This document shows, one piece after another, positions 5,854-16,784 of a DNA stretch of 61,782 bases. The translations under genes were made by a program, and so were the position numbers. The stretch is from contig JAFSCU010000044.1 in NCBI GenBank assembly GCA_017436575.1, forward strand, positions 1-61,782. Reading direction: 5' to 3'. Numbering within the stretch: the first letter of the stretch is position 1; every line of letters starts with the position of its first letter. This DNA comes from Oscillospiraceae bacterium (GTDB lineage: Bacteria > Bacillota > Clostridia > Oscillospirales > Ruminococcaceae). A model generated the notes under the pieces. That model was not told the DNA's origin. It was given only the letters and a program-made list of their open reading frames with translations, and ran no database searches.

Positions 5854-8800
5854 TTACCATCTGAATATATTGTTTAACAAGTTTGAAACGAAATTGATAA
5901 CAGTATTAATTACATTGTTAATAACAGTTGTTGTGTTATTGCCATTGGATGGCTTATTGCTGTTATTTGGTTTTTCGTTTTCTTTGGCAGGTTTGGATGG
6001 TTTACTATTGTTGTTTTTATCCTCTCCCTTACCAGGTTTAGATGGTTTTTCAGGCTTGTTATTGTCTGGTTTTTCATCCTTATCAGGTTTAGAAGGTTTT
6101 TCTGGTTTGTTATTACCAGGTTTTTCATTTTCTTCTGGTTCTGGAGTTGGAGTAACCTCAGGAGTTGGCTCTGGAGTTTCCTCTGGGTCTGGTGTAGCAT
6201 CAGGTGTTGGTTCAGGTGTTACTTCCAGTTCCGGAGTTTCTGTAATTGTATTATCAATTTCTGGTTCCTGAACCACTGGTGCACGCATTCTCATAAGCGC
6301 GAATGTTGCAGCCTCTGGAGTCATTCTCAACATTGCAGGTGAAATAGGTTCAGTTTTATATGTTGTCTTTATATTTGTCAGTGACAGAATAGGACTAACA
6401 ATTGTTTCTTCACCAGATGTTGCGCTTTCACTAACATTTTTGATTGTTATTACTCCATCTTCAGCATATTTCAAGATGCTGTAATACATATCAGTTGTTG
6501 TGTCTACAGTAAAGGAATCACCATTGATTTCATATTTTACAGAATTGCCATTTGCAACTTTTATACCAAGCTGAACATCTGCAACATTTGCTGTATCAAC
6601 GCTAAATGCAATAGCCTGACCAGGTGCCAGATAAAGTTCATTGTTAGGACCATAACTTACATAGTCAGCTATTGATGTTGTTGCATCATTGCAGTCAATA
6701 AAGATTGCACCGCTTAAATCGTTACCTGTTACTGTTACTGTGCCATCTTCATTTTCTGTTGTAACATAGTTAGAAGCTGCAATGATATTATTACGCAGTT
6801 CCTGATATGTTGGCCAGCCTTCGCCATCAGCTACGTAAGCATTATTAGCTGTATCATTTATGTTACCTGTTGGGTCGTAGATACGTATAGCATCAAGATA
6901 CAGATCATATTCACCAGAAGCTGTTGTATGATCATAGAATTCAATATATAATGCTGTGATCTTCACTGTATACTGACCGTATTCCAGACCTGACATCTTG
7001 ATAACAGGAACCTGATAAATTGCTTCTGGATTATTAAGTGATATAGAGCCGTCTGCATTCATACCATAGTATGTGTCAACCATTGTTGTTTTATATGCAG
7101 AACCAGTTGCTGAATCACCTTTATAAACCTGAACAGTAATGCTACCTGTTGTATTGCTTGTCATGCTGATTACATCGAAGCCAGTACCCCAGAATGTAAA
7201 CACTGCTTCTGCGCGTTTATTCAGGTTAACTGTAGTTTTTGCAGCTGAGCCCATAGAATAAGTAGACATTTCTTTATATGCGCTGTCATAACCATAGTTG
7301 TTATCAGCATCCAATGTGGCACTGATTTTGCTTTCGCCTGGTCTGTCTTGATCCTGTACACCATTCTGTACAGAGTTTGAATCCCAGCCAGCTTTGCCGA
7401 TGTATTCTGTTGTGTTGCCGTCGCCATCAGCATCGGCTGTGTCAGGTTCAAATGTTTTCAGGTCTACAAAATCATCTTCATAGTAAATAGTAGTCGCTGG
7501 GATTACTGTTACTTTTGCATACATAAATGCATTTGTCAGAGTATTTGGATCTGCACTGTTCTTTATGTAGCTGATTGGAGATTCGTAGTAGAAATCAACA
7601 GGTTCGTCAAACTGCATTGTATGCTGTTTGAAGCGAATCTTACTGTTGGCTTCAATAGAGATTGTGTAACTGCCGTCTGGGGCTGTTACAGGGTTCTTTG
7701 TAAGCCGGTTTTTGCCGTCCTGTGGTTCATAGAAGCCTGTGTTGAGTACAATATTAGCTGGCAATTCGTTTGCATCTGTAGCTATACCAATAACTTCGTT
7801 ATTCAGCAGATAGTCATTACCTACAACGTCGATAAGCACATCAAGACCATAGTCTACAACAACTGTATCGTTGGCAAGAGATTTGTTCCAAACAACTGCG
7901 AATGCAACTGTTGTGTTATGGAAGTCAAAGTTGTTATGTACTCTGTTGTCTGTATGCTTTTTAACGATTGTGTAAACCTTGCCATTTTCGTCTACATAGT
8001 AGATATAGTTGCCAATCTGTGTACCGCCTGTCACACTACCGCCTGCATCCTGAATTTCTTTTATAGTTGCCTGTGTTTCACCTTCTACAGGTGTGTATGA
8101 TTTACCATTAAGGTCAACAGTGTAAATTGTTACACCATCTAATTCACTTGTTGTATATTTAGCACCTTCGATAATAGCACTCTTACAGAAATAGTAGCCG
8201 TCTGTTTTTGCATCATCTATATATGTGCCAGGAACAGTGTATTTTGTTGCATCAGCCTTTGTATTGAATACATATGTAGTATTTTTGTCTGCTGCACCTT
8301 CGATTACAAAGTGGTTGTTCAGGTTAACCTGTTTTTCATCTTCGTAAACATGAATATTGTATGCCGCACTTTCGTCATAAAGTCTGAATACGTCTGGCAC
8401 CAGGTCTTCAGCAAGATATTTTGCTTCCAGACCTGCAGACTGTTCCATATCGTTCCAGATTACGTGTTTTGTAAACACATCTGTGATGTAAACAGCTTCT
8501 GCAAATGGAACTACACGGCCCAGACGGTTAACAGGCTGACCATCTTCATTTACAAGGTAGAATGTGTAAGATACCTGTGCACCATTCCAAGTCATCTGTG
8601 GTCTTGGGAATACCTGCTGTACTTCTTTATCCTGAAAGTTTGTATATGTCAGTGTAGCATATTCGTTAGTGTAATATGTACCGGCAGGAATCTGATTTTC
8701 AACATCTGTACCTGCTGAGTTGTCAAGATATGCAAAGTACTGCAGTGCAAGTTCTGTGGAGGAGATTTTTTCTTCTTTCCATGTCAGATATTCGCCATCT

Positions 8801-11800
8801 GCCTTGCCTTTGTTTTCATATGTGAAGTATTTACCTTCAATTTTTGTGATAGTATTTGCTGCACCATCCACTGTGCCTACAGTTACATGTGCACAGTTAG
8901 CGCAGGCTGTGCCATCAACTGTATGGCTTACAAGCGCACCTGTTTCACCATCAAATGTGAAGTTTTCCTTGATAGTAGGGTCGCCTGTACGTTCTTTATT
9001 AGCATCCAGTTTATATTCAGCAACCTGGATATAGAAATCTTCCAGGCCGTCTGTTTCCTGGGAAGTGATGCCTTCTGGTAAAGCAAAGTTGATTGTATAT
9101 TTATTGCCTACTTTATCTTCTACCACAACATTTTTTGCAGCTTCCAGAATCTGCTGGGAAATGTTGCCGAAAACGTCCTTCATATCTGCTGCTGCGTTTG
9201 CGTCAGCAACGGAGAAGAAGTATTTATCAAGTTTGGAAACAGCATTACCTGTATCACGCTGTGCGGCAGTTTCGCCTGCTGGACCGGAAATATCGTTCAG
9301 CAGCATATTGGATACGCGTTCACATTCTTCTGCAGTTGCACCGTTGAGGGAACTGTTTGTACCATGAAGGCCCAAACCTACAGAATAAACAGTAACACCA
9401 TCCTGTTTCATCAGTGATGACCAATGTTCATATTTGTAGTTATCGCCACGAGTTGCATATTCCACTCTGTCAACTGTAGCAAACATTTCCGCCATAGCAC
9501 TTGAACTGGTAATTTTATCATTTGCCCCTGTGCCATATCTGTATACGTTAGGAATACCGTCAGACATAAATACACAGAACTGTTTGTTGCCATCTGCTTT
9601 AGATGCATTAAGAATATTATAACATTCTTCAAAGGACTGGTCATATTCTGTGCCGTATGGTGGATTTTGTGGTTTCACAAATACTGTATCGATTGTACCG
9701 TCATTTTTTCTTGTACCATCAGCATTTCTTGTACCAATCAATTTATCCAGTTCGTCAGCACTATTAATAATCTGATAACCATCTTCTTCATTGGTTGTCA
9801 TTAAATTGATACGGAATTCATGTCTTGACTGACCAGCATATTCAGGGTTACCACCGGCAAAGCTGCCGATATAAATACGGTTATCGTTAAATGTGCCGTC
9901 TTCATTGATTACAATGTTTTCTACAAACGCTTTAACAGCAGCTCTTGTAGCAGCCATACGTGAATCTGTCATAGAGTTGGAGTGGTCCAGCATAAGGACA
10001 ACATCCAGTCGGTTATCTTTTGTAAAAGGTACACCTGTCATAGACAGCTCTACCTGTGCAATACCTGTTTCAGAATAGTTACCTACTGCTGTTGCAGTTT
10101 TGTCAAAACGGATAGCACCTTCTGCAGGGTATGTTGGGAAGTCGTTTGTACCATCGCCTGGAACAACGTAAAGAGACTGTGTTACAGAAAGTCTGATTGT
10201 ATCTGTTACAACCTTACCATCTGCACCTTCGTAAGAAACTGTAACATCTATGTCGCCATAGCTTTTGCCTGTAAATGTGATAAGGCCTGTTACAGGGTCA
10301 ATCGTAGCGATGGATGTATTGGAAACAGTCCATGTAAGATCTTCGCCAAGACGGCCGATATCCACACCTTCATCACCTGCGGCAGCATGGGCTTTTACAA
10401 CTGCCCATACAGCATATGTATCGCCTGCTTTTATGCCTTTAAGTGCAACCGGTTTATCAATAACATCGCCTACTTCAAAAGTATTTGTATAGTACTGTGT
10501 GCCGGCCACAAACTCTGTTGCCAGTTCATAACGGTTTTTGGTTGAATCATATGTATAGTATTTGTTTGTAACAAATGTGCTTTCTGTTACTTCAACCGGT
10601 TTAAGCTCTGCTTTATGCAGTTCTACAGAGTAGAAGGCTGGTGCTGTGGCTGTAACAGCAAATTCAGTATATGCTGTCAAATCACCTGATGTGTATGTTG
10701 CCCTTACAACTGCGGTGCCTGTAACGCCAGAAAGTGTAGCAACACCATTTTCAATTTTTGAAATAACACCAGGAGTACCTTTATCATCACCTGTCATTAC
10801 TTCATATGTTGGAGTAAGGCCAGAGGAAGATGTGATATCTGTAGGTGTTTCAGCACCCTCTACAAGATCCCAAAGTTTAGATGTAAGGTTAACAGTTGAT
10901 TCTTTAACTGCTACGGTTTCAATATCGTCAGCTGTTACAGAATATACATGGCCTGGTTCGCCAGTAACTTCATTAACAGTTGTTGGAACGTAGAAGTAAA
11001 CACTTCTGCCTGAAGCGCTATTTGAGTTTGTGACATACCAACCACTATTATATCGGAGATAATATGTACTACTATTTCTTGTATAACTCAATCTATGATT
11101 GCTAGTGTTATAAGACCAAGTTGTTGAGCTATCATCAATTCTTGGTGGATTATTATTACTACTTGCACGATACAAATAGCCATCTTCGCACTCAAATGTA
11201 TAGTTGCCAGCTACTGTCCACAATTCATCTGTAGCATCATCAAGTTCGATATATGTGCCGATTTCTGAATCTGTTTTTACAGTAACACCTGTTGCCGCCA
11301 CAGAACCATTGTTATTGGCAAGCGCATAGTAAGAACCTGCAGAGTTACCATTAACAATCAGATAAGAATTATTTGCAGAGATACTGCTTGTAAGTACATA
11401 AACTGTTTTTGTTGTAGTTGTCTGTGTGCTTTCAACAGTTGCATCTCCACTTTCCAGATTAATAGTAGCACGATCGCCTACTACATATGTGGAGAAGTGT
11501 GTAGTTGTGAAAGTTACAGTACCATTGTCGTTAACTACTGCCTGCATATCCACAGCAGATTTACCACTGTCAGAAACATAGTAAACAACAGGATCTGTTA
11601 CGCCGTCAGGTACTGGCAGAGTAACCGTTTTTTCGCTGTCATTTGCTTTGTAACCTTTTGCAAATTCAAGAGAAATGTCGTATGCTTTGTAGTTACCTGT
11701 TACACGGTTGTGAATGGCTGTTGCAACATTTTCATTTGCAGAGTCAACAGCTGTAACGCCTGTCAGGCCATATTCGCCTTCGCCTACGGAAATTGTGATA

Positions 11801-14007
11801 CCATTTTCAGTAATTTCTTTGGCCCAAGTTTTGACAACAAATGTAACTGTTTCGCCACCATAAGAAACTGTTACAGTTTTTTCGCCGTAGGAGCCTGGCT
11901 GCAGGCCTTCAAATGAAAGTGCATAACCATCTGTTTCTTCATTGAAGTTGTTCCAGAAAATTTCTTTTGTGTATGTTTCATCATCGAGAACATAGTTTGC
12001 TGTTACTGACATGCCAGTGATGTCAAGGTAGATAACATAAGACTGCAGGTCTTCATTATAAACAGCGTCTATGTCGAAATAGTCAATTTTTGTTGGTGGA
12101 ACCAAAGCAATGCTGTCAAGCACAGCATCTGCTGGAATATTTTCAGCAGGAGTGCCGTAAACATATTTACCCATAGCGGCATTTTCGATAGTAATGTATT
12201 CCACATCATATTCGTCTTTTGCCACTGTATAAGATGTAACAGCTTCATATTTGCCAGTTGTTTCGTTGTAATGGTATACAACAAGGTTATTTGATTGCAT
12301 TCCGTCAGGGTCAAGCCACAGTTTAACTGTAGCTGTTGTGCCTTCCACCTGGCCATCAAGGCTGATGTCATAGCCAAACCAATAAGACATAAGTTCTTCA
12401 GCTTTGCTGTCTTCATCGATTGCTGTGAGTTCAGCACCAATTGCTGTAGCAGTTACTGCTGCAAATGTATCTTCTGAATAGTATGTCTGTTCTGCTGGAT
12501 TAACAGTAATATTAAATGTAGCTGTTTTTCCTTCATAGGTTATAGTAACGGTTTTTGTGCCGGCTGTGGACATATCAACAGCAGACAGTGTGTAATCTGT
12601 AACTGATGCTGTTGTATTATCGCTGTATGTAGCTGTAACTACAAGACCTGCTGTGTCAAGTGTATCGCCAACTGTGTACACTGTTTTTGCAGGTGGTGTT
12701 ACTTCGATAGAAGAAATTGTAGCAGCTGGAACAATACGAGCAATAGTGTTTCTGGATTCGCGTGTATCAACATGATATTTATCAACTGTAATTTCTTTAT
12801 CTGTGATTGTCAGCAGAGTTGCCCTGTTAATTGCTTTACCAGTAACAACATCATTACCTAAATATCCAGCGTTGGCATATGTAAAGTAGATTTTTATATC
12901 AGTTGAACCATTACCAGTTGACTGTACATTAAGTGTGCTGTTTGGTGCAACATAGTATGCGTTTGTATCTCTTGAATCTTCATTGGTATGGTTATGACCC
13001 CAGAAGAAAAGAACGTTGCGGTCAATAATGTCATCATCGCCAGCTGCAACTGTATTCAGTGCATTTGCCCAATAAGTTGCACCTTTGTTTTCACCACGGC
13101 GATAATGCATTGGCACGTGGGAAACAACGATAATTGCTTTGGTTTTGTCTACACCTTCGCTATTTGCCCATGCCACAAATTCTGCTGATTCAGGCTGTGC
13201 AGCTGATGGTACAACCTTACTGCCATTGTAAATACAGTCGGCTGTTACACCATAAACATAGAATTTGTCGCCTTCGTAAAGCAAACCTGCTTCAGGATTA
13301 TCCAGGAAAATACCCACATCATCATTCGTACCATCATCATGGTTACCAGCAACTATATCCATATTTGTAGCATCAATGCTTGATGTAGCTGCTGTTACTT
13401 CAGCAAGTATTTTTGATGTTTTATACTCAGGATCGTCATTAGCAGTACTGTCAATATCGCCACCCAAAGCAAGGTAATCCAATTCATTTTCGCCGATATC
13501 TTCTTCCATACCGTTAATCATTGGACCCATAGCAGTAGCAATGTGATGGCGGTCTGTTGCAACAAACAGATAATCGATATCTGTTTTGCTGCCAACCACT
13601 CTGCCTGCTTTTGGCTGAACTGTTGTGAGTTTAGTAGTTGGCTCTGTCGAAGGTTCAACAGATGGTTCTACTGATGGTTCAGCAGTTGGTTCTGTTGAAG
13701 GTTCAACGGAAGGCTCTGTTGATGGTTCTGCAGAAGGTTCGGTGGAAGGTTCTGCAGTGTTTTCCACATCAGAAATATCCTGACTGCCACCATTTAAAGT
13801 GTTGTCAGTTTCTTCCTGATTTTCAACAGGGGTTTCTGTTGGGTCTGGTTGTGTGGTTGCTTCAGGAGATGGGGTAACTGTTTCGGTTACCTGAGTTTCC
13901 GGCGCAACCGGGGTTGATTCTGTCGCAAAAGCTGCCAGTGGCAGGCTGTTAAGTGAAATGGAAACAGCCAGGACAAGAGCTAATATACGACTGAGTTGTT
14001 TACGCAT
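5854..14007 (-). CDS. Giant secreted surface protein: calcineurin-type phosphoesterase, Ig-like repeats, VWA domain, Pro/Lys-rich tail
   Basis: 2717 residues. A signal peptide (cleavage near [10 protein letters not shown], residue 28) is followed by a [12 protein letters not shown] linker (~84-124). The phosphoesterase domain (~143-430) has DRH at 152-154, GGDID, GNHD, SHVPMH and GHNH, so all metal-ligand motifs are present. Ig-like/Big domains follow at ~431-505, ~625-730 and ~1126-1276. A VWA domain at ~1330-1560 has the MIDAS DHSNS, and further beta-rich segments fill to ~2580. The tail (~2583-2690) is PEPTP then KPEKPSKP repeats, ending in an Asn-spaced aliphatic segment and IFRW. No LPXTG or SLH motif is seen. 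Probably an extracellular phosphoesterase/adhesin; substrate unknown. AAGGGA precedes the start. Confidence 0.88.
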   Translation of the reverse strand: MRKQLSRILALVLAVSISLNSLPLAAFATESTPVAPETQVTETVTPSPEATTQPDPTETPVENQEETDNTLNGGSQDISDVENTAEPSTEPSAEPSTEPSVEPSTEPTAEPSVEPSVEPSTEPTTKLTTVQPKAGRVVGSKTDIDYLFVATDRHHIATAMGPMINGMEEDIGENELDYLALGGDIDSTANDDPEYKTSKILAEVTAATSSIDATNMDIVAGNHDDGTNDDVGIFLDNPEAGLLYEGDKFYVYGVTADCIYNGSKVVPSAAQPESAEFVAWANSEGVDKTKAIIVVSHVPMHYRRGENKGATYWANALNTVAAGDDDIIDRNVLFFWGHNHTNEDSRDTNAYYVAPNSTLNVQSTGNGSTDIKIYFTYANAGYLGNDVVTGKAINRATLLTITDKEITVDKYHVDTRESRNTIARIVPAATISSIEVTPPAKTVYTVGDTLDTAGLVVTATYSDNTTASVTDYTLSAVDMSTAGTKTVTITYEGKTATFNITVNPAEQTYYSEDTFAAVTATAIGAELTAIDEDSKAEELMSYWFGYDISLDGQVEGTTATVKLWLDPDGMQSNNLVVYHYNETTGKYEAVTSYTVAKDEYDVEYITIENAAMGKYVYGTPAENIPADAVLDSIALVPPTKIDYFDIDAVYNEDLQSYVIYLDITGMSVTANYVLDDETYTKEIFWNNFNEETDGYALSFEGLQPGSYGEKTVTVSYGGETVTFVVKTWAKEITENGITISVGEGEYGLTGVTAVDSANENVATAIHNRVTGNYKAYDISLEFAKGYKANDSEKTVTLPVPDGVTDPVVYYVSDSGKSAVDMQAVVNDNGTVTFTTTHFSTYVVGDRATINLESGDATVESTQTTTTKTVYVLTSSISANNSYLIVNGNSAGSYYALANNNGSVAATGVTVKTDSEIGTYIELDDATDELWTVAGNYTFECEDGYLYRASSNNNPPRIDDSSTTWSYNTSNHRLSYTRNSSTYYLRYNSGWYVTNSNSASGRSVYFYVPTTVNEVTGEPGHVYSVTADDIETVAVKESTVNLTSKLWDLVEGAETPTDITSSSGLTPTYEVMTGDDKGTPGVISKIENGVATLSGVTGTAVVRATYTSGDLTAYTEFAVTATAPAFYSVELHKAELKPVEVTESTFVTNKYYTYDSTKNRYELATEFVAGTQYYTNTFEVGDVIDKPVALKGIKAGDTYAVWAVVKAHAAAGDEGVDIGRLGEDLTWTVSNTSIATIDPVTGLITFTGKSYGDIDVTVSYEGADGKVVTDTIRLSVTQSLYVVPGDGTNDFPTYPAEGAIRFDKTATAVGNYSETGIAQVELSMTGVPFTKDNRLDVVLMLDHSNSMTDSRMAATRAAVKAFVENIVINEDGTFNDNRIYIGSFAGGNPEYAGQSRHEFRINLMTTNEEDGYQIINSADELDKLIGTRNADGTRKNDGTIDTVFVKPQNPPYGTEYDQSFEECYNILNASKADGNKQFCVFMSDGIPNVYRYGTGANDKITSSSAMAEMFATVDRVEYATRGDNYKYEHWSSLMKQDGVTVYSVGLGLHGTNSSLNGATAEECERVSNMLLNDISGPAGETAAQRDTGNAVSKLDKYFFSVADANAAADMKDVFGNISQQILEAAKNVVVEDKVGNKYTINFALPEGITSQETDGLEDFYIQVAEYKLDANKERTGDPTIKENFTFDGETGALVSHTVDGTACANCAHVTVGTVDGAANTITKIEGKYFTYENKGKADGEYLTWKEEKISSTELALQYFAYLDNSAGTDVENQIPAGTYYTNEYATLTYTNFQDKEVQQVFPRPQMTWNGAQVSYTFYLVNEDGQPVNRLGRVVPFAEAVYITDVFTKHVIWNDMEQSAGLEAKYLAEDLVPDVFRLYDESAAYNIHVYEDEKQVNLNNHFVIEGAADKNTTYVFNTKADATKYTVPGTYIDDAKTDGYYFCKSAIIEGAKYTTSELDGVTIYTVDLNGKSYTPVEGETQATIKEIQDAGGSVTGGTQIGNYIYYVDENGKVYTIVKKHTDNRVHNNFDFHNTTVAFAVVWNKSLANDTVVVDYGLDVLIDVVGNDYLLNNEVIGIATDANELPANIVLNTGFYEPQDGKNRLTKNPVTAPDGSYTISIEANSKIRFKQHTMQFDEPVDFYYESPISYIKNSADPNTLTNAFMYAKVTVIPATTIYYEDDFVDLKTFEPDTADADGDGNTTEYIGKAGWDSNSVQNGVQDQDRPGESKISATLDADNNYGYDSAYKEMSTYSMGSAAKTTVNLNKRAEAVFTFWGTGFDVISMTSNTTGSITVQVYKGDSATGSAYKTTMVDTYYGMNADGSISLNNPEAIYQVPVIKMSGLEYGQYTVKITALYIEFYDHTTASGEYDLYLDAIRIYDPTGNINDTANNAYVADGEGWPTYQELRNNIIAASNYVTTENEDGTVTVTGNDLSGAIFIDCNDATTSIADYVSYGPNNELYLAPGQAIAFSVDTANVADVQLGIKVANGNSVKYEINGDSFTVDTTTDMYYSILKYAEDGVITIKNVSESATSGEETIVSPILSLTNIKTTYKTEPISPAMLRMTPEAATFALMRMRAPVVQEPEIDNTITETPELEVTPEPTPDATPDPEETPEPTPEVTPTPEPEENEKPGNNKPEKPSKPDKDEKPDNNKPEKPSKPGKGEDKNNNSKPSKPAKENEKPNNSNKPSNGNNTTTVINNVINTVINFVSNLLNNIFRW
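5985..6230 (-). repeat. KPEKPSKP / PEPTP low-complexity tail coding repeats
   Basis: Degenerate in-frame tandem repeats in the giant gene encode alternating PTPE and then NKPEKPSKP units rich in Lys, Asn, Asp and Pro. They would form an extended wall-spanning stalk just before the C-terminal hydrophobic segment. Confidence 0.8.
13636..13757 (-). repeat. xEPS tandem-repeat linker near the N-terminus of the giant protein
   Basis: About ten 12-bp units encode AEPS, TEPS or VEPS tetrapeptides immediately after the N-terminal acidic region. Nearly identical units make this stretch prone to length change by slippage. Confidence 0.85.
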
Positions 14008-14042
14008 TCGTATCCCTTCTTTCTATAAGTATACAAGGCTTG

Positions 14043-14072
14043 TAGCCAAAACCCATTTTTATGGGTTTCGGC
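14043..14072 (-). promoter_or_regulatory. Structured 5' leader hairpins ahead of the giant gene
   Basis: In the minus-strand leader GCCGAAACCCAT pairs with ATGGGTTTTGGC around an AAA(A) loop, and GGCTACAAGCC can form a competing small hairpin just after. The arrangement (AAACCC hairpin then GCTACAAG) recalls the two helices of GEMM-type c-di-GMP leaders but lacks their conserved GACGCAAAGC segment, so no riboswitch family is assigned. Confidence 0.45.
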
Positions 14073-14136
14073 AATTGTTTTTTGTTTTATTTCATCTCTT
14101 AAAAGAGTATTTGCATAAAACTATTGTATTTAATTT

Positions 14137-14165
14137 ATTATATCATCCTTTGTGTATATTAGCAA
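14137..14165 (-). promoter_or_regulatory. Promoter of the giant protein/peptide operon
   Basis: TTGCTA at 14165-14160 and TATAAT at 14142-14137 are separated by 17 bp, giving a ~120-nt leader before the ATG at 14007. It is the only good sigma-A-like promoter found between the LCP gene and the operon, so the seven genes down to 1210 are probably transcribed from here. Confidence 0.75.
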
Positions 14166-14249
14166 GTGATCGCAATGTCACAATTGGATGAAAATAATTG
14201 TGAATATATCCAAAATGGTTTTTGTAACCATATTGTAAACTGATAAATA

Positions 14250-15365
14250 TTATTCTGTGGCAGGTGACTGTTCTGCTTGTGGCTGCTGTTGTACAAAAAG
14301 CTGTGGGTAGAGAAATTCTTTCAGAGTTTCAGAATTTTTTTCAAAATCCACTGCAAACATATTTCTGCCGCCCATACCCACCATACTGCCGAAAGTATCC
14401 TGTGCAGGAACTGTCATCTGCTGGGTAGTGGTTTTGGGCAGAACTGGGATAAGTTTCATCAGTTCAGCCACTTTTGATTCTGGAATATTTGTTTTCACCA
14501 ATGGCAGAAGCGAATCTATAATTGAATCCAGTTCATCAAAGGATTTGTTTTTGCATTTTTCGATAACTGAAATAACAATTTCGCGCTGGCGCTGGATTCG
14601 CACCCAGTCATTGTCTATATAGCGCAGGCGGGCATAGTACAGGGCTTTTTCACCGTCAAGGTGATTTTCTCCCACTGTAATATTATGGTAGCCTGCTTTT
14701 ATAAAGGCATCTGCTTCCGCCTGGTCGAAGTTTACAGTAACGCCGCCCAATGTGTTGATTGCGTGGATAAAAATATTGAAATTTATTCGCACATAGTAAT
14801 CCACATCAACTTTGAAACAGTGGCTGACTTCCTGCATCAGCAGTTCAGCACCGCCATAGCGGAATGTATGGGTAAGCCAGTCCCACTGGCCTGCATAAGG
14901 GCCTTCCAGTATAGGCACACCCATACCGCGTTCTAGACTGACAAGGGAAACCACAGGGGCTTCGCCAGACATATTGACCGAAAGCAGCATACAGGCATCG
15001 CCACGGGCATTGTCACTGTAAGAGCCATCTGTGCGTTCGTCGGTGCCAATGAGCAGGACATTGAAAACATTGTCGTCCCAGACTATATTGCCATCAGCCA
15101 GTACTGATTCCATAGGACTTAAACCTGCCAGGACTGTGGATTCACGCATTGCTTCGGTCAACTCATCACTGGCATTGACAGTGCCTTCGTAATCTTCTGA
15201 ATAGGATTTGCTGTTGCTGTCATTGTATATTTTGGAATACTTGCTGTGAAAATAGCCGTATACCAGCACAGCCAGCAATAAAATCAGTATAAGAAATATA
15301 AGCAGCACTGTTCTGAATATTTTTCTTTTGGGGCGGTTTTCGCCATTTGTAAGATTATCTTTCAT
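14250..15365 (-). CDS. LytR-CpsA-Psr (LCP) family cell-wall glycopolymer ligase
   Basis: 371 residues: a short cytoplasmic basic start, one membrane segment (~20-42, LLIFLILILLLAVLVYGYF) and the extracellular LCP domain. Signature pieces are VLLIGTDER, SDNARGDACMLLSV, SLVSLERGM, and YARLRYIDNDWVRIQRQREIV with the conserved arginines that bind the lipid pyrophosphate. LCP enzymes transfer undecaprenyl-linked glycopolymers to peptidoglycan. It follows the BY-kinase genes by 12 nt and closes the capsule-control run, so it probably attaches the glycan made by the downstream-numbered island. A ~240-nt gap with a new promoter separates it from the giant gene. Confidence 0.9.
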   Translation of the reverse strand: MKDNLTNGENRPKRKIFRTVLLIFLILILLLAVLVYGYFHSKYSKIYNDSNSKSYSEDYEGTVNASDELTEAMRESTVLAGLSPMESVLADGNIVWDDNVFNVLLIGTDERTDGSYSDNARGDACMLLSVNMSGEAPVVSLVSLERGMGVPILEGPYAGQWDWLTHTFRYGGAELLMQEVSHCFKVDVDYYVRINFNIFIHAINTLGGVTVNFDQAEADAFIKAGYHNITVGENHLDGEKALYYARLRYIDNDWVRIQRQREIVISVIEKCKNKSFDELDSIIDSLLPLVKTNIPESKVAELMKLIPVLPKTTTQQMTVPAQDTFGSMVGMGGRNMFAVDFEKNSETLKEFLYPQLFVQQQPQAEQSPATE

Positions 15366-15377
15366 TTTCAGCCCCCA

Positions 15378-16784
15378 TTATTCTTCATCATCCCTGCCGC
15401 CGTAGCTGCCATAATAACCATAGCCGTAACCGTAATAGCCTGATTTACCTGACTGTGGTGTAGTCATATTTATAATGGTACCCAGGATAGGTTTGCCTGT
15501 ATCGTTAAGGCTTTGGGCTGCTTCAAGAATCTGCCGGCGCAGTGCATAATCCTGACGGACCGTAAGAATGCTGGCATCTGCCCACTGACCTATTTCTGTG
15601 GCATCTGCCATCATTGCTGACGGTGGTGTGTCAAGAATTATGTAGTCAAAGGATTTTTTCACTTCCTCCACAAAAATGTGGGCTTTTCTGTTATTCAAAA
15701 GCATTACCGGATTGTCCACCGGTTTTCCGCCAAGAACAACAGAAAGATTAGGTGTTTTGCTGTTGCAATAAATGCTGTTTATGTCGCATCGGGCTTTAAG
15801 AAACTCGCTTAAACCGTTTTGATTTTCAATGCCAAGAACACTGCCAACAGACGGATTGCGAAGGTCACAGTCTACCAGCAAAACTTTTTTGCCTTTTTGT
15901 GCCAAAGCTGTAGCAATGTTTATGGAAACTGTAGTTTTACCTTCGTTTGGCAATGTACTGGTAACCAGCAGAACTTTGCCTCCGATTTTATCAAGGGCTC
16001 TTTCCACACGGATACGGAGAAGACGGACAGATTCATTAAAGCCGAATTTATCGTTTCTGTCATTTACAACAGGACATCTGCCGTTTTTGATACCGCGGAC
16101 TTTTGGCATACGGCCGATGCAAGGCAGGTTGATAACACTGCGCAGTTCTTCTTCCCCTGAAACAGTTCTGTGGGTTGCCCAGTAGAAAAATGCCAGACAG
16201 CCCCATATTGCAAAGCCTGCAAAAGCACCCAACAGACCTGAACGGATATAATCCGGTCGGTTTACAGGCTGGGTTGGCATACCGCTTTCGTCCAGCAATG
16301 CCAGTTCTGTGGAGCCTACCACAAATTCAGCAACTGTAGGGTAGTTTTCTATAACACAGTTAAGCACATCATACGCCACCTGTGGGTCAGGTGAAGTAAC
16401 TGTAAGGGTAAAAATATTTGTATTGCCCACTGCGCTTGCCCTGACATCTGGCATTGCAGTAATACCCAGCTGTTCCTTTACCCGATCACTGAGAAGACCG
16501 TTGGTAAGAATCTGCGGGAAAGTTTTTGCCATCTGTTCCGCTGCAGAGTTGTTGTAATACTGCTGTGTGGAATAGAATGGATTTTTCATATGTACTGTAA
16601 AAGATGCACTGGCCTGGTATCTTGGATAATAGCTGTGCCACACACGGAAGCACATAACCGATGTGGCAAGTACAACCAGCAGAATACCCGGCACCAGCAG
16701 GCGCATTGCGCTTTTTATCAGCCCTCTGATAAGGGCTATCAAGTCAATTTTGGGATATACATTATCCATATATTTATTATTCAT
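15378..16784 (-). CDS. Wzz-BY-kinase fusion (capsular tyrosine kinase, copy 2)
   Basis: 468 residues. N-terminal Wzz-type segment with two membrane helices (~24-46 and ~185-205), then a cytoplasmic BY-kinase domain: Walker A TLPNEGKTTVS, Walker A' VLLVDCDLRNPS, Walker B YIILDTPPS. The C-terminus is a tyrosine cluster (GYYGYGYGYYGSYGG), the expected autophosphorylation tail. In most Firmicutes the two halves are separate CpsC and CpsD proteins; here they are fused as in Gram-negative Wzc. The start overlaps the stop of copy 1 (TAATG), so both copies are co-translated. Controls polysaccharide chain length and export. Confidence 0.9.
   Translation of the reverse strand: MNNKYMDNVYPKIDLIALIRGLIKSAMRLLVPGILLVVLATSVMCFRVWHSYYPRYQASASFTVHMKNPFYSTQQYYNNSAAEQMAKTFPQILTNGLLSDRVKEQLGITAMPDVRASAVGNTNIFTLTVTSPDPQVAYDVLNCVIENYPTVAEFVVGSTELALLDESGMPTQPVNRPDYIRSGLLGAFAGFAIWGCLAFFYWATHRTVSGEEELRSVINLPCIGRMPKVRGIKNGRCPVVNDRNDKFGFNESVRLLRIRVERALDKIGGKVLLVTSTLPNEGKTTVSINIATALAQKGKKVLLVDCDLRNPSVGSVLGIENQNGLSEFLKARCDINSIYCNSKTPNLSVVLGGKPVDNPVMLLNNRKAHIFVEEVKKSFDYIILDTPPSAMMADATEIGQWADASILTVRQDYALRRQILEAAQSLNDTGKPILGTIINMTTPQSGKSGYYGYGYGYYGSYGGRDDEE

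Noticed and set aside
5822-9367. Several open frames on the plus strand opposite the giant gene (for example 5822-6271, 7621-8100, 8311-8718)
   Set aside because: Compositions are Cys/Val/Ser-rich and skewed, as expected for the complement of a Thr/Glu/Tyr-rich repetitive protein; no start sites or domains.
13636-13757. Short regular repeats that might look like a CRISPR array
   Set aside because: They are in-frame 12-bp units encoding xEPS tetrapeptides without unique spacers and with no cas genes nearby.
15378-16784. Second BY-kinase as an assembly duplication
   Set aside because: The two kinases differ through most of their length and in their tails, so they are genuine paralogues.
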